Positions 44,256-53,614 of a stretch of 64,000 bases of DNA are shown here, one piece after another (position 1 is the first letter of the stretch; the number at the start of each line of letters is the position of its first letter). This DNA is from Chitinophaga sp. H8 (GTDB taxonomy: Bacteria; Bacteroidota; Bacteroidia; Chitinophagales; Chitinophagaceae), in NCBI RefSeq assembly GCF_040567655.1, contig NZ_JBEXAC010000001.1, forward strand, positions 558,001 to 622,000, written 5' to 3'. The notes under the pieces were generated by a model. That model worked only from the letters and a program-made list of their open reading frames with translations. It was not told the DNA's origin and ran no database searches. A program made the position numbers and the translations under genes.

Positions 44256-45662
44256 ATGGCATACGACGTAATCGTAATTGGTAGTGGTCCCGGTGGATAT
44301 GTGGCTGCTATTCGTGCTTCTCAGCTGGGATTTAAAACAGCAGTAGTGGAAAGAGACAACCTGGGTGGTATTTGTTTGAACTGGGGTTGTATTCCCACCA
44401 AGGCGTTATTGAAATCAGCACAGGTTTTTGAATACATACAACATTCAAAGGATTACGGCATTTCTGTAGGTGATGCTAAACCTGAATTTGAAAACATTAT
44501 CAAACGCAGTCGTGGCGTTGCTGATAAAATGAGCAGGGGCGTTCAGTTCCTGATGAAAAAGAACAAGATTGATGTACTCGCAGGTGTTGGTAAGCTGAAA
44601 GCTAAAGGACAGGTGGAAGTAACCGGTAAGGATGGCAAAGCTACCGTGCATGAAGCAAAGCATATCATCCTGGCTACCGGCGCCCGTTCCCGTGAACTGC
44701 CTAACCTGAAACCAGATGGTAAAAAGATCATTGGCTACCGGGAAGCCATGTCGCTCCCACAACAGCCTAAATCTATTATCGTAGTAGGTTCCGGTGCAAT
44801 TGGTGTTGAGTTCGCTTATTTCTACAACAGTATTGGAACCAAAGTTACTGTGGTAGAGTTCTTACCACGTATCGTGCCTGTTGAAGATGAAGATATTTCC
44901 AAAGAACTGGAAAAGATCTACAAGAAGAAAGGCATTGAAGTAATGACCAATGCTTCTGTGGAAAGCGTGGAAACTACCGCCAATGGTGTGAAAGCGAAAG
45001 TGAAAACACAAACCGGCGAAATCTTCCTGGAAGCAGATATCGTATTAAGCGCAGTAGGTATTTCCTCCAATATCGAAAATATTGGTCTGGAAACCCTGGG
45101 TGTTAAAACTGATAAAGGAAAAGTGCTGGTAGATAAATACCTGCAAACCAACGTACCAGGTATCTACGCTATTGGTGATATCATTCCTGGCCCTGCATTG
45201 GCGCACGTAGCTTCCAAAGAAGGGATCGTTTGCGTAGAAAACATTGCATACAACGAAAAGAAATATGCGCATAAGCCTGAGCCGCTGGATCATATGAATA
45301 TCCCTGGCTGTACTTATTGCGTACCTGAAATTGCCTCTGTTGGTTATACCGAAAAGGCAGCCAAAGAAGCAGGATACGAAGTGAAAGTAGGTAAATTCCC
45401 CTTCTCCGCTTCTGGTAAGGCATCTGCTGCAGGAGCACCGGAAGGCTTCGTAAAAGTGATCTTTGATGCCAAATACGGCGAATGGCTAGGTACCCACATG
45501 ATCGGTTACAACGTAACGGAGATCATTGCTGAAACAGTAGTAGCCCGCAAGCTGGAAACTACTTACCAGGAAGTGCTGGATTCTATCCACCCACACCCCA
45601 CTATGAGCGAATCTGTAAAAGACGCGATAGAAGTGGCTTATGGCGAAGCAATTCACCTGTAA
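44256..45662 (+). CDS. lpdA: Dihydrolipoyl dehydrogenase
   Basis: The 468-aa flavoprotein is the E3 component of 2-oxoacid dehydrogenase complexes and the glycine cleavage system; it reoxidises dihydrolipoamide with NAD+. Motifs include the FAD-binding VIGSGPGGYVAAIRA (residues 6-20), the redox pair in GGICLNWGCIPTKALLK, NAD-binding VVGSGAIGVEFAYF, GDIIPGPALAHVA, and the C-terminal HPHPTMSE with the catalytic His. Length is normal. It has its own -7 element and its own terminator, so it is a single-gene unit; E1 and E2 genes are not in the window. Confidence 0.95.
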   Translation: MAYDVIVIGSGPGGYVAAIRASQLGFKTAVVERDNLGGICLNWGCIPTKALLKSAQVFEYIQHSKDYGISVGDAKPEFENIIKRSRGVADKMSRGVQFLMKKNKIDVLAGVGKLKAKGQVEVTGKDGKATVHEAKHIILATGARSRELPNLKPDGKKIIGYREAMSLPQQPKSIIVVGSGAIGVEFAYFYNSIGTKVTVVEFLPRIVPVEDEDISKELEKIYKKKGIEVMTNASVESVETTANGVKAKVKTQTGEIFLEADIVLSAVGISSNIENIGLETLGVKTDKGKVLVDKYLQTNVPGIYAIGDIIPGPALAHVASKEGIVCVENIAYNEKKYAHKPEPLDHMNIPGCTYCVPEIASVGYTEKAAKEAGYEVKVGKFPFSASGKASAAGAPEGFVKVIFDAKYGEWLGTHMIGYNVTEIIAETVVARKLETTYQEVLDSIHPHPTMSESVKDAIEVAYGEAIHL

Positions 45663-45751
45663 GCAAAAAGGTCCGGCAGGCAGCAGTGCAGATGATAAAT
45701 GTGTAAACAGGGAATGCCCTGGCCTTAACAGACAATGATAACTATTTTCAG

Positions 45752-45779
45752 GCCGGCTGTGCAGACAGCCGGCTTTTTT
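45752..45779 (+). terminator. Terminator of lpdA
   Basis: gccggctgt pairs perfectly with acagccggc around gcag, followed by TTTTTT. It lies inside an upstream extension of the S46 reading frame, which supports the later S46 start. Confidence 0.85.
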
Positions 45780-45821
45780 ATAGCTTTTAACCTAATTTCA
45801 AGGTCACTAAAAAAAGTTGAT

Positions 45822-47987
45822 ATGACGCAACGTTTTGTGAAGTATTCACTGATATTGTTATTCCTGTTACAACAGCAGTTTTCCTATGCCACCGAAGGCA
45901 TGTGGTTGCCCCAGTTGCTCAGCAAGCTGAACGAAAAGGAAATGAAGGCGATGGGTATGAAGATCAGTGCGGCTGATATTTACAGCATCAACAAAGGCAG
46001 CCTGAAAGATGCGATTGTTAGTTTCGGCGGGTTTTGTACTGCCGAAGTTATTTCCTCCCAGGGGCTTTTACTTACCAACCACCACTGCGGGTATGGCGCT
46101 ATCCAAAGCCATTCTTCCATCACCAATAACTATCTTGAAAACGGTTTCTGGGCCAGAAATCAGGCAGAAGAACTGCCTAATGAAGATCTTACGGCCACTT
46201 TCATTGTACGCATTGAAGATGTGACCAAACAGGCGTTATTAAATGTAACGGCCAACATGAGCGAACGGGAACGGCAATCAGCAATTGATAAACAGCTGAA
46301 CGAAATAAAGAAAAACGTTAAGAAGGAAGCCTGGGAAGATGTGATGATCAGGCCCTTTTTTGAAGGTAACCAGTATTATCTGTTTGTAACCGAAACGTAT
46401 AAAGATGTGCGCCTGGTGGGTACGCCACCTTCTTCTATCGGCAAGTTCGGATCAGACACTGATAATTGGGTATGGCCCCGTCATACCGGTGATTTTTCTA
46501 TGTTCCGTATCTATGCAGGCAAGGACAACCGTCCTGCTCCTTATTCAAAAGATAATGTGCCGCTGAAACCCAAGCATTTTCTGCCTATCTCACTGAAAGG
46601 ATTGAAAGCAAACGATTTTACAATGGTATTTGGCTTTCCTGGCCGTACTACCGAATATCTGCCTTCCGAAGCAGTGAAACTTACCGTAGATGTGCTGGAT
46701 TCGGCTAAAGTGGCGATGCGGGATGCTGCCCTGAAAGTGATGGACGGCTATATGCGTAAAGACGAACAGATAAAAATCCAGTACGCTTCCAAATATGCTT
46801 CTACTGCCAACTACTGGAAAAAGTGGATGGGAGAGATGCAGGGGGTAAAACAAACCGGTGGTATAGAAAAGAAAATAGCGGGTGAAGCAAAATTCCGGGA
46901 ACTGGTGAACGCCAATGCCAGCTGGAAACAAACCTACGGACAGGTACTGGATTCACTGAATGAACAATACCGCATTATCACACCATATGCCCAGGCCCGT
47001 GATTATTACAGTGAGCTGGTGCGTAATGTAGAACTGTTTGCCATCAACGATAAGCTGATCAGCTTTTTGAATGAGGTGCATGAAAAAGGCACTGCACAAT
47101 ATGATCAGCTTCGTACCAGGTTTCTGGAGGATATGAAATCCTTTTACCAGAACTATAATGCGGAAGTAGATCATGATGTAAGCGTACAGCTGCTGGATAT
47201 TTATTTCCAAGGAGTGCATTCCCGGTATATTGGGGGAGAAGCTTACCAGATATGGATGGAAACCAACAAGGACGGACGTGCTACGGCCGACAGGTTATAT
47301 CAGGAATCCAGCCTGGTATCGCTGGAAAAGCTGGAAGCGCTGTTAGCCAACCCTTACACTACTGTGGTAGCGCAAATGTGGAAAGACCCTGCAACACGGT
47401 TGGGTATGGCTTTGCGCAAAGGGTTTAGTGAAAATGTGAGCAAAACGCTGAATGAAACACAGGCTAATATTAACCATTTACAACGCATTTATATGCAGGC
47501 GCAAATGGACGTATTGGGTAGTACCAAACGTTTTTACCCGGATGCCAACAGCACGCTGCGTATTACCTATGGTAAGGTAGACGGGTATAAACCCCGTGAT
47601 GCAGTGAACTATGATTATTATACATACCTGGATGGGGTGATGGAGAAATACAAGCCGGGAGATTATGAATTTGATGTGCCGGCAAAACTGATTGAACTGC
47701 ATCAGAAAAAAGATTATGGCCGTTATGGCGTAAATGGGAAGATGCCGGTATGTTTTATTGCCTCCAACCATACTACCGGTGGTAATTCCGGTAGCCCTGC
47801 ACTGGATGCCTATGGCAACCTGGTAGGCTTAAACTTTGACCGAACCTGGGAAGGGACCATGAGTGATATTAATTATGATGCTGCTATCTGCCGTAATATT
47901 ATGGTGGATATCCGCTACGTATTGTTTATCGTAGACAAATTTGCAGGTGCCACCCACCTGGTAAATGAAATGAAACTGGTGAAATAA
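45822..47987 (+). CDS. S46 family dipeptidyl peptidase, DPP11-like
   Basis: The 721-aa periplasmic protease has a signal peptide and the S46 features: LLLTNHHCGYGAI with the catalytic His (87/88), GSDTDNWVWPRHTGDF with the Asp, and GGNSGSPALDAYG with Ser656. Eighteen residues after that Ser is Arg674 in LNFDRTWEG. In Porphyromonas enzymes the matching residue (673) is Arg in DPP11, which prefers Asp/Glu before the cut, and Gly in DPP7. DPP11-type specificity is therefore predicted. These enzymes release dipeptides in asaccharolytic peptide use. The start at 45822 follows the lpdA terminator. Confidence 0.9.
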   Translation: MTQRFVKYSLILLFLLQQQFSYATEGMWLPQLLSKLNEKEMKAMGMKISAADIYSINKGSLKDAIVSFGGFCTAEVISSQGLLLTNHHCGYGAIQSHSSITNNYLENGFWARNQAEELPNEDLTATFIVRIEDVTKQALLNVTANMSERERQSAIDKQLNEIKKNVKKEAWEDVMIRPFFEGNQYYLFVTETYKDVRLVGTPPSSIGKFGSDTDNWVWPRHTGDFSMFRIYAGKDNRPAPYSKDNVPLKPKHFLPISLKGLKANDFTMVFGFPGRTTEYLPSEAVKLTVDVLDSAKVAMRDAALKVMDGYMRKDEQIKIQYASKYASTANYWKKWMGEMQGVKQTGGIEKKIAGEAKFRELVNANASWKQTYGQVLDSLNEQYRIITPYAQARDYYSELVRNVELFAINDKLISFLNEVHEKGTAQYDQLRTRFLEDMKSFYQNYNAEVDHDVSVQLLDIYFQGVHSRYIGGEAYQIWMETNKDGRATADRLYQESSLVSLEKLEALLANPYTTVVAQMWKDPATRLGMALRKGFSENVSKTLNETQANINHLQRIYMQAQMDVLGSTKRFYPDANSTLRITYGKVDGYKPRDAVNYDYYTYLDGVMEKYKPGDYEFDVPAKLIELHQKKDYGRYGVNGKMPVCFIASNHTTGGNSGSPALDAYGNLVGLNFDRTWEGTMSDINYDAAICRNIMVDIRYVLFIVDKFAGATHLVNEMKLVK

Positions 47988-48006
47988 CGACAGGTTATAT
48001 AGAAGC

Positions 48007-48046
48007 AAAAAAAACGCTCCGGGCATCAGCTGCGGAGCGTTTTTTA
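48007..48046. terminator. Bidirectional terminator between convergent genes
   Basis: aaaaaacgctccg and cggagcgtttttt form a 13-bp stem around ggcatcagctg, between the S46 gene and the convergent methyltransferase gene. Confidence 0.85.
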
Positions 48047-48064
48047 TGATAGCAGTAAGTGCAG

Positions 48065-48958
48065 TTAAGCCTTACACTCATATACAATAGAGCTGCATCT
48101 GTTTACATCTTTTAAGCCTGTGCGGTAGGACCGTAATCCGTTGAAAAAGCCTGGTATTAAACGGGTATGGCCGGTTTTACATTTTTCGCTCAGCAGGCTT
48201 ACATAAAAGCCGTCAAATACCATCGGATGTTTCTTTACCAGTTTAATCTTATGCTGTTGCAAGAGCTGTTCCATCGCAGCAGGAGAAAAGTGGTAGAGAT
48301 GGCGGGGCACGTCATAGGCCGCCCAGTATTCCCGGTATATTTCGGCATCCAGCGAAGTATAGTTAGGTACTGCAATCAGCAGGGTGCCATTGGGTTTTAG
48401 TAAGGAACGTATGTTTTGCAGATAGGCATGTATTTCATGTACATGTTCCAGTACATGCCACATGGTAATTGCATCATATTGTTCCTTCGGCAGGGCAAAC
48501 AGCTCTTCTACCGGTTTGCTGTCGATACCATAAATTTCCTTTGCATTGCGGCGTGCATTTTCATCCGGCTCCAGGCCGGTTACCTGCCAACCATTTTGCT
48601 GCATATAGTGTAAAAAGGCACCGGTGCCGCTCCCTATATCCAGGAGGTTACCCTGTTTTACGCCGGAAGCTGCTTTTACCCAGTTTTGTTTGGAGCGGAG
48701 CGTGATTTTCCGGACGTTGTGGTATAAGCGATTGATCAATCCCTTACGTGTTTCGGAATGGGAAATGTATTCCTGCGACTGGTAATAACGGCCTATGCGG
48801 CTGCTGGTAGGGATGTTTTGTGTGAATCGCCCACTACAGTGACCACAATGCCATATTTCAAATTTTTCTTTAGAAACGGTATAGTCTACAGCGGTGAATA
48901 CCTGGTGAATGGTGGATGAACCACAAAGTGGACAGCTGTTATAATAGATCAGGCTCAT
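48065..48958 (-). CDS. Class I SAM-dependent methyltransferase with N-terminal zinc ribbon
   Basis: The 297-aa protein starts with a zinc-ribbon-like region (CPLCGSS, then WHCGHCSGRF) followed by a Rossmann methyltransferase: GNLLDIGSGTGAFLHYMQ (motif I, about 100-117), LEPDENARRNAK, DAITMWHVLEHVHE, and NGTLLIAVPN. Such Zn-ribbon methyltransferases often act on cell-surface sugars or lipid-linked intermediates; the substrate is unknown. Its upstream DNA is the 7-bp inverted array (48999-49130). Confidence 0.85.
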   Translation of the reverse strand: MSLIYYNSCPLCGSSTIHQVFTAVDYTVSKEKFEIWHCGHCSGRFTQNIPTSSRIGRYYQSQEYISHSETRKGLINRLYHNVRKITLRSKQNWVKAASGVKQGNLLDIGSGTGAFLHYMQQNGWQVTGLEPDENARRNAKEIYGIDSKPVEELFALPKEQYDAITMWHVLEHVHEIHAYLQNIRSLLKPNGTLLIAVPNYTSLDAEIYREYWAAYDVPRHLYHFSPAAMEQLLQQHKIKLVKKHPMVFDGFYVSLLSEKCKTGHTRLIPGFFNGLRSYRTGLKDVNRCSSIVYECKA

Positions 48959-48998
48959 GTATGCGAGAAAAGTGTTTAAAGATCGAAAATACTTAAAA

Positions 48999-49130
48999 AG
49001 CTATTAGCTGTTAGCATTTAGCTTTTAGCATTGATGTTATGCACTACTTTTTGTTTTGAACTACTGCTATTTGCGCATAAGCAAGCATTACGCATAAGGC
49101 TAATGGCTAACAGCTAATGGCTGTTAGCTA
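48999..49130. repeat. Inverted array of 7-bp units (element C)
   Basis: Five tandem units lie on the left: agctatt, agctgtt, agcattt, agctttt, agcattg (48999-49033), followed by atgttatgc. On the right gcataa, gctaatg, gctaaca, gctaatg and gctgtta run the other way (49092-49127). The right edge contains cta at 49128-49130, the complement of the TAG stop of the mutase gene. The unit type is shared with element A at 1-111. Confidence 0.8.
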
Positions 49131-50675
49131 TTTATGCTCTCCCCATACCTTACGGAGGGCATCGGCTATTTCGCCGAGGGTGCAGTAGTTTTCTACGGCT
49201 TCTACTACAACGGGCATCAGGTTTTCTGAAGTGCGTGCCGTAGCTGCTATTTTTTCCAGCAGCGCCTGGGCCACTGCATTATTACGGCGGGCGCGTAACG
49301 CCTGCAGGCGCTCTGATTGTACCTGCCGGATACTGTCGTCTATACGGAAGGCTTCCGGCTGAGATGTTTCCGCAGCCGTGAATTTGTTTACACCCACAAT
49401 GATCTTTTCCCCGTTTTCTATCTGTTGCTGATATTTATAGGCACTGCGGGCTATCTCTTCCTGTACAAATCCCTGTTCAATAGCACTTACGGCACCACCC
49501 ATGGCGTCAATTTTAGCGATCAGCTCCCAGGCTTTGGTTTCCACTTCATTCGTTAACGCTTCTACATAAAAAGAGCCTGCCAATGGGTCTACTGTATCCG
49601 GAACACCACTCTCATAGCCCACAATCTGCTGAGTACGGAGGGCAATACGGGCAGCAGCCTCTGTAGGGAGTGATAAGGCCTCATCATATCCATTGGTATG
49701 AAGAGATTGGGTACCTCCCAGTGTAGCCGCCAGTGTTTGTATGGCCACCCGTACGATATTGTTTTGTGGTTGCTGGGCAGTTAACGTACTGCCTCCTGTT
49801 TGTGTGTGAAAGCGGAGCATCTGAGCTTTGGGATCTGTGGCGCCCAGCGATTGGGTAATATGTGCCCACATGCGTCTTGCTGCCCGGAACTTGGCTACTT
49901 CTTCAAACAGGTGATTATGTGCATTGAAGAAGAAGGACAGGCGTTTGGCAAATACGTTGATGTCCAGTCCTTTTTCCAGGGCCGCCTGCAAGTATGCCTT
50001 CCCGTTAGACAGGGTAAAAGCCAGCTCCTGCACCGCATTGGCGCCCGCTTCCCGGATATGATATCCCGAAATGGAAATGGTATTCCATTTCGGAACTTCC
50101 CGGCTGCAATAGTCAAAAATATCCGTGATAAGACGCATAGAGGGCTTAGGCGGATAAATAAAAGTGCCCCTGGCCGCATATTCTTTCAGGATATCATTTT
50201 GTATGGTACCGGATATTTTTTTTATATCTACACCCTGTTTTTTCGCGAGCGCAATATATAAAGCCAGCAGGATAAATCCTGTAGCATTAATGGTCATAGA
50301 AGTAGAGATCTGATCGAGTGAAATACCCTTGAACAGGATCTCCATATCTTCCAGTGAGTCAATAGCTACCCCTACTTTTCCCACTTCTCCTTCAGACATA
50401 GGATGATCAGAGTCGTAGCCTATTTGGGTGGGTAGGTCAAAAGCTACACTGAGCCCCATTACTCCCTGGCTGAGCAGGTAATGATAACGTTTATTAGACT
50501 CTTCCGCGGTACTGAAACCGGCATATTGCCGCATGGTCCATAGCTTGTCCCTGTACATAGAAGCGTGTATCCCCCGGGTAAAGGGAAACTCCCCAGGCAG
50601 TTCATCCATGGGAACCGGTTGGGTATACAGGGGCTGTATATTGATACCAGCGTCTGTTTGAATAGTTTTTTCCAT
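49128..50675 (-). CDS. Methylmalonyl-CoA mutase family, catalytic (large) subunit without B12 domain
   Basis: The 515-aa protein covers only the TIM-barrel CoA domain of acyl-CoA mutases: [88 protein letters not shown], and [19 protein letters not shown]. It lacks the C-terminal cobalamin-binding domain, so it must work with a separate small subunit, as in split archaeal-type mutases. The substrate may be methylmalonyl-CoA or a related acyl-CoA: the Tyr found after RGP in classical enzymes is His here (RGIH). Its stop codon lies in the edge of the 7-bp array. Confidence 0.85.
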   Translation of the reverse strand: MEKTIQTDAGINIQPLYTQPVPMDELPGEFPFTRGIHASMYRDKLWTMRQYAGFSTAEESNKRYHYLLSQGVMGLSVAFDLPTQIGYDSDHPMSEGEVGKVGVAIDSLEDMEILFKGISLDQISTSMTINATGFILLALYIALAKKQGVDIKKISGTIQNDILKEYAARGTFIYPPKPSMRLITDIFDYCSREVPKWNTISISGYHIREAGANAVQELAFTLSNGKAYLQAALEKGLDINVFAKRLSFFFNAHNHLFEEVAKFRAARRMWAHITQSLGATDPKAQMLRFHTQTGGSTLTAQQPQNNIVRVAIQTLAATLGGTQSLHTNGYDEALSLPTEAAARIALRTQQIVGYESGVPDTVDPLAGSFYVEALTNEVETKAWELIAKIDAMGGAVSAIEQGFVQEEIARSAYKYQQQIENGEKIIVGVNKFTAAETSQPEAFRIDDSIRQVQSERLQALRARRNNAVAQALLEKIAATARTSENLMPVVVEAVENYCTLGEIADALRKVWGEHK

Positions 50676-50771
50676 AAAACTTTAACTAACGTTGCAATGT
50701 TACATAATTATTATGGGACTTCGTGAAGGGGAAAAATATTGATATTTTACGTTAAAGTTCAGCGCTGCCGT

Positions 50772-51689
50772 ATGATTATATATGCTTTGTTACTCACTAC
50801 CCTTGGATTGGCTTTTTTGAGTCTTTATTTATTGTGGAAGGCAGGAGGGCAGCCATTGCCGGTAAGCTGGCCCCGGCTGGTAACCGGCCTCAGTCTGGGA
50901 CCATTTATCTACCTGTACGGCACATGGGTATACCTTACGATCTACGCCAAACACGTATTTGGAGTGCTTTTTATGTTATGCCTGCTTGCGGTTTTATTCA
51001 AAAAAAAGGCAGCGCCCGCGGCGTTACCTGCTTTATGGAAACAGGGTATAGCCGTATTGTTCAGTATATTATTCCTGCTGGGAACATGGCTGTATTTTAC
51101 AGGTACTACAGGAAAACCCCGGACAGTAGCCCTGGCATTTCCGTTTAAAAAAGGCAACTATTTTGTATTGCAGGGAGGCAAAGGATTGCCTACCAATATC
51201 TTTCATTACAGTTTGCGGGGAGCTATCTATGCAATGGATATTGTAAAGCTGAATAATTGGGGAGGCAGGGCCAGCACTGTTTTTTCCAGGCGATTATCTG
51301 CATACACTATTTTTAACGATACGATTTACAGCCCCTGTGATGCAAGGGTAGTGCATGCTTATAGTAACAATCCGGATAATATCCCTCCCAATATGGCCAG
51401 AGGCCCTAAAAATACCAACCAGGTACTCCTGGAAACCGATTCCTGTTATATCTTCCTGGCACATTTGAAAATGAACAGTGTGGTGGTGGAAGATGGCCAA
51501 TGGGTGCACGCAGGAGAGGCTTTAGGCACAGTAGGTAATTCCGGGTTCAGTTCGGAGCCACACCTGCATATACAGGTACATGCCAAACCACCGGAAGGAA
51601 AACCTTGGTACAATGGAGAACCGCTCTACATCCTGTTTAACGGTAGGGGATATCTCCAAAATGAAATCATCAGGGATAAACACCAATAG
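50772..51689 (+). CDS. M23 family metallopeptidase with N-terminal membrane helices
   Basis: Two to three hydrophobic segments occupy the first 115 residues (YALLLTTLGLAFLSLYLLW, LSLGPFIYLYGTWVYLTIY, IAVLFSILFLLGTWLYF). The C-terminal part is an M23 (LytM-like) domain: FHYSLRGAIYAMDIVKL with a metal-site Asp, IFLAHLKMNSVVVEDGQWVHAGEALGTVGNSG, and EPHLHIQVH with the catalytic HxH. M23 enzymes cut peptidoglycan cross-links. The first zinc His position is not the usual HxxxD, so activity should be viewed with some doubt. It is convergent with the DUF7935-like gene. Confidence 0.82.
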   Translation: MIIYALLLTTLGLAFLSLYLLWKAGGQPLPVSWPRLVTGLSLGPFIYLYGTWVYLTIYAKHVFGVLFMLCLLAVLFKKKAAPAALPALWKQGIAVLFSILFLLGTWLYFTGTTGKPRTVALAFPFKKGNYFVLQGGKGLPTNIFHYSLRGAIYAMDIVKLNNWGGRASTVFSRRLSAYTIFNDTIYSPCDARVVHAYSNNPDNIPPNMARGPKNTNQVLLETDSCYIFLAHLKMNSVVVEDGQWVHAGEALGTVGNSGFSSEPHLHIQVHAKPPEGKPWYNGEPLYILFNGRGYLQNEIIRDKHQ

Positions 51690-51707
51690 CCTGATGCAAG
51701 ACAACAA

Positions 51708-51733
51708 GGGCTGACCAATAGTACTGGCCAGCC
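51708..51733. terminator. Bidirectional terminator (GGGCTG family)
   Basis: gggctgacca and tggccagccc pair around atagtac between convergent genes. The arms match terminators at 17741 and 25588. Confidence 0.75.
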
Positions 51734-51757
51734 CCTGAATTATTGTAAGGTCGTAAT

Positions 51758-52282
51758 TTAGTGCATTACTTTCTTTGCTTCCAGGTTGATGATCTGAGCT
51801 GTGAGATCAGCAGGTGATTCGCCTGCCTGCAAAAATACTTCCAGCAACTGACGGTTCAGCTCTTTAGCAGGAGCATCTGCCGGCAGGTGACTGGCTACCT
51901 GGTTGATGATGCTGATCGTTTGTTCCTTTAAAGTTTTAACAGCATCCCATGCCGCAGCAGATACATAGATTTGTTGGGTTACGTTATGATCAAACTCATT
52001 CCTGATCGTTTGTATCAAAGCAATTTGCATGTCCACCGCAGAAAGTACCGGTTGGTACACCCGGCCTATCAGGCTTTGGGGGCGGATCCGTTCAGTAAAC
52101 AATGCCAGCCGCTCATAAGCCTGTAATTGCAGCGGCAACACCGTGTTATTAGCAGAAGAAGGTGTTGCCGGCGCAGGCGGTACTCCCTTGGGTTTCCGTA
52201 GGAGGTCCCTTACGGTGATATACACCATGTAAATTGCGCCAATAGCAAGAAGAATGTACAATAAGTCTCTGGAAGAAGGCAT
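51758..52282 (-). CDS. Small single-pass membrane protein, possibly DUF7935-like
   Basis: A 174-aa protein with one N-terminal membrane helix (LLYILLAIGAIYMVYITV, about residues 7-24), a Pro/Ala-rich linker, and a helical cytosolic domain starting LQLQAYERLALFTERIRPQSLIGRV. It resembles a conserved Bacteroidota family of unknown function, which I believe is classed as DUF7935, but I am not certain of the name. It follows the aminotransferase gene by 48 bases on the same strand, so it may be co-transcribed. Confidence 0.65.
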   Translation of the reverse strand: MPSSRDLLYILLAIGAIYMVYITVRDLLRKPKGVPPAPATPSSANNTVLPLQLQAYERLALFTERIRPQSLIGRVYQPVLSAVDMQIALIQTIRNEFDHNVTQQIYVSAAAWDAVKTLKEQTISIINQVASHLPADAPAKELNRQLLEVFLQAGESPADLTAQIINLEAKKVMH

Positions 52283-52330
52283 TATAGCTGACTTTTAGCG
52301 CACAAATATAGTTGTTTTTTATGTTATATA

Positions 52331-53524
52331 TTATTGTAATTTTTCCAGCCAGGTTTTTAATCTGCGGGCGCCTTCTTCCAGTTTTTCCATACTGGTAGCA
52401 TAGGAAAGCCGGATGCAGTTGGGCTGTCCGAATGCAGCGCCGGTCACTGTACTTACATTGGCCTGATGGAGCAGGTACATACAAAGGTCATCAGCGTTAT
52501 TAACTACCGTGCCTTCATAAGACTTGCCAAAGAATGCGCTGATATCCGGGAACATATAAAAAGCGCCATCGGGATTATTCACCTTTAAGCCGCGGATATT
52601 TTTCAATGCTTCATAAATGAAGGCACGTCTTCTTTTGAATTCGGTCACCATAGCATGTGCCGTGGTGAGATCGCCATTCAGGGCAGTAACCGCTGCCCGC
52701 TGGGAAATAGAGCAGGTAGCAGAGGTAAACTGGCTTTGTATCTTATCACAGGCTTTGGCTACTTCCAACGGAGCCGCCAGGTAACCCAGGCGCCAGCCAG
52801 TCATCGCAAAGCCTTTACTAAGTCCGTTAATGATGATGGTCCGGTTTTTCAGGTCGCCAAAACTGGCAATACTGGCATGCGGAGCTACATAGTTGATATA
52901 CTCATAGATCTCGTCCGACAGGATAAAGATCTGGGGATGTTTCGCAAATACTGCTGCCAGCGCTTCCAGTTCCGCACTTGAGTACACGGAGCCGGTAGGG
53001 TTGCAGGGAGAGGAGAACATGAACATCCGGGTTTTTGGAGTAATCGCTGCCTCCAGCTGTGCCGGTGTGATTTTGTAATTATTTTCAATCCCACAGGGTA
53101 CAAATACTACTACCCCCTGGCAAAGTTTTACCTGCTCGGAGTAAGTTACCCAGTAAGGCGTAGGGATGATCACTTCATCTCCGGGATTAATAATTGCCAG
53201 TACGGCATTGGCCAGGCTTTGCTTGGCACCGGTAGACACCACAATCTGATCGGGGGTGTAATCCAGTCCATTATCTCTTTTCAACTTATAGGTAACTGCC
53301 TGTTTTAAGTCGGCATATCCCGCAACGGGGGTATAGTGGGTATAGCCATCATCAATGGCTTTTTTTGCGGCGTCCCGGATATGCACGGGGGTGTCAAAGT
53401 CCGGTTCTCCAATACTAAGGTCAACAATATCTATTCCCTGGGCTTTCAGCTCCCTGCTGAGTTTGGCCATTTTAATGGTTTGTGGCTCGGATATCCTCGA
53501 TAGCCTTTCTGCTAATTGCATCAT
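52331..53524 (-). CDS. PLP-dependent aminotransferase, aspartate-type (class I)
   Basis: The 397-aa protein matches the class I aminotransferases of the bacterial aspartate type (subgroup Ib). Key features are SIGEPDFDTP near residue 37, YTHYTPVAGYADLKQAV, SSPCNPTGSVYS, SDEIYEYINY, and NGLSKGFAMTGWRLGY with the PLP lysine in SKGF. The reaction is glutamate plus oxaloacetate to 2-oxoglutarate plus aspartate, though related specificities (prephenate, aromatic) occur. A -7 match lies at 53553-53560, and the 11-bp inverted array begins 55 bases further upstream. Confidence 0.9.
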   Translation of the reverse strand: MMQLAERLSRISEPQTIKMAKLSRELKAQGIDIVDLSIGEPDFDTPVHIRDAAKKAIDDGYTHYTPVAGYADLKQAVTYKLKRDNGLDYTPDQIVVSTGAKQSLANAVLAIINPGDEVIIPTPYWVTYSEQVKLCQGVVVFVPCGIENNYKITPAQLEAAITPKTRMFMFSSPCNPTGSVYSSAELEALAAVFAKHPQIFILSDEIYEYINYVAPHASIASFGDLKNRTIIINGLSKGFAMTGWRLGYLAAPLEVAKACDKIQSQFTSATCSISQRAAVTALNGDLTTAHAMVTEFKRRRAFIYEALKNIRGLKVNNPDGAFYMFPDISAFFGKSYEGTVVNNADDLCMYLLHQANVSTVTGAAFGQPNCIRLSYATSMEKLEEGARRLKTWLEKLQ

Positions 53525-53552
53525 AATAAAAATAATTACGGATTGACCCGGA

Positions 53553-53560
53553 CAAACCTA
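53553..53560 (-). promoter_or_regulatory. -7 promoter element of the aminotransferase gene
   Basis: On the minus strand this reads TAGGTTTG, an exact TAnnTTTG match, 28 bases upstream of the ATG at 53524. Confidence 0.5.
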
Positions 53561-53614
53561 CTGCAAAAAGTTGAAAAAGAGGAAATATAAGGGAGTACTC
53601 CGGACAATCCTTAT

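Noticed and set aside
45735..45821. Longer N-terminus for the S46 peptidase
   Set aside because: It runs through the lpdA terminator hairpin (45752-45779) and would place 29 residues before a good signal peptide.
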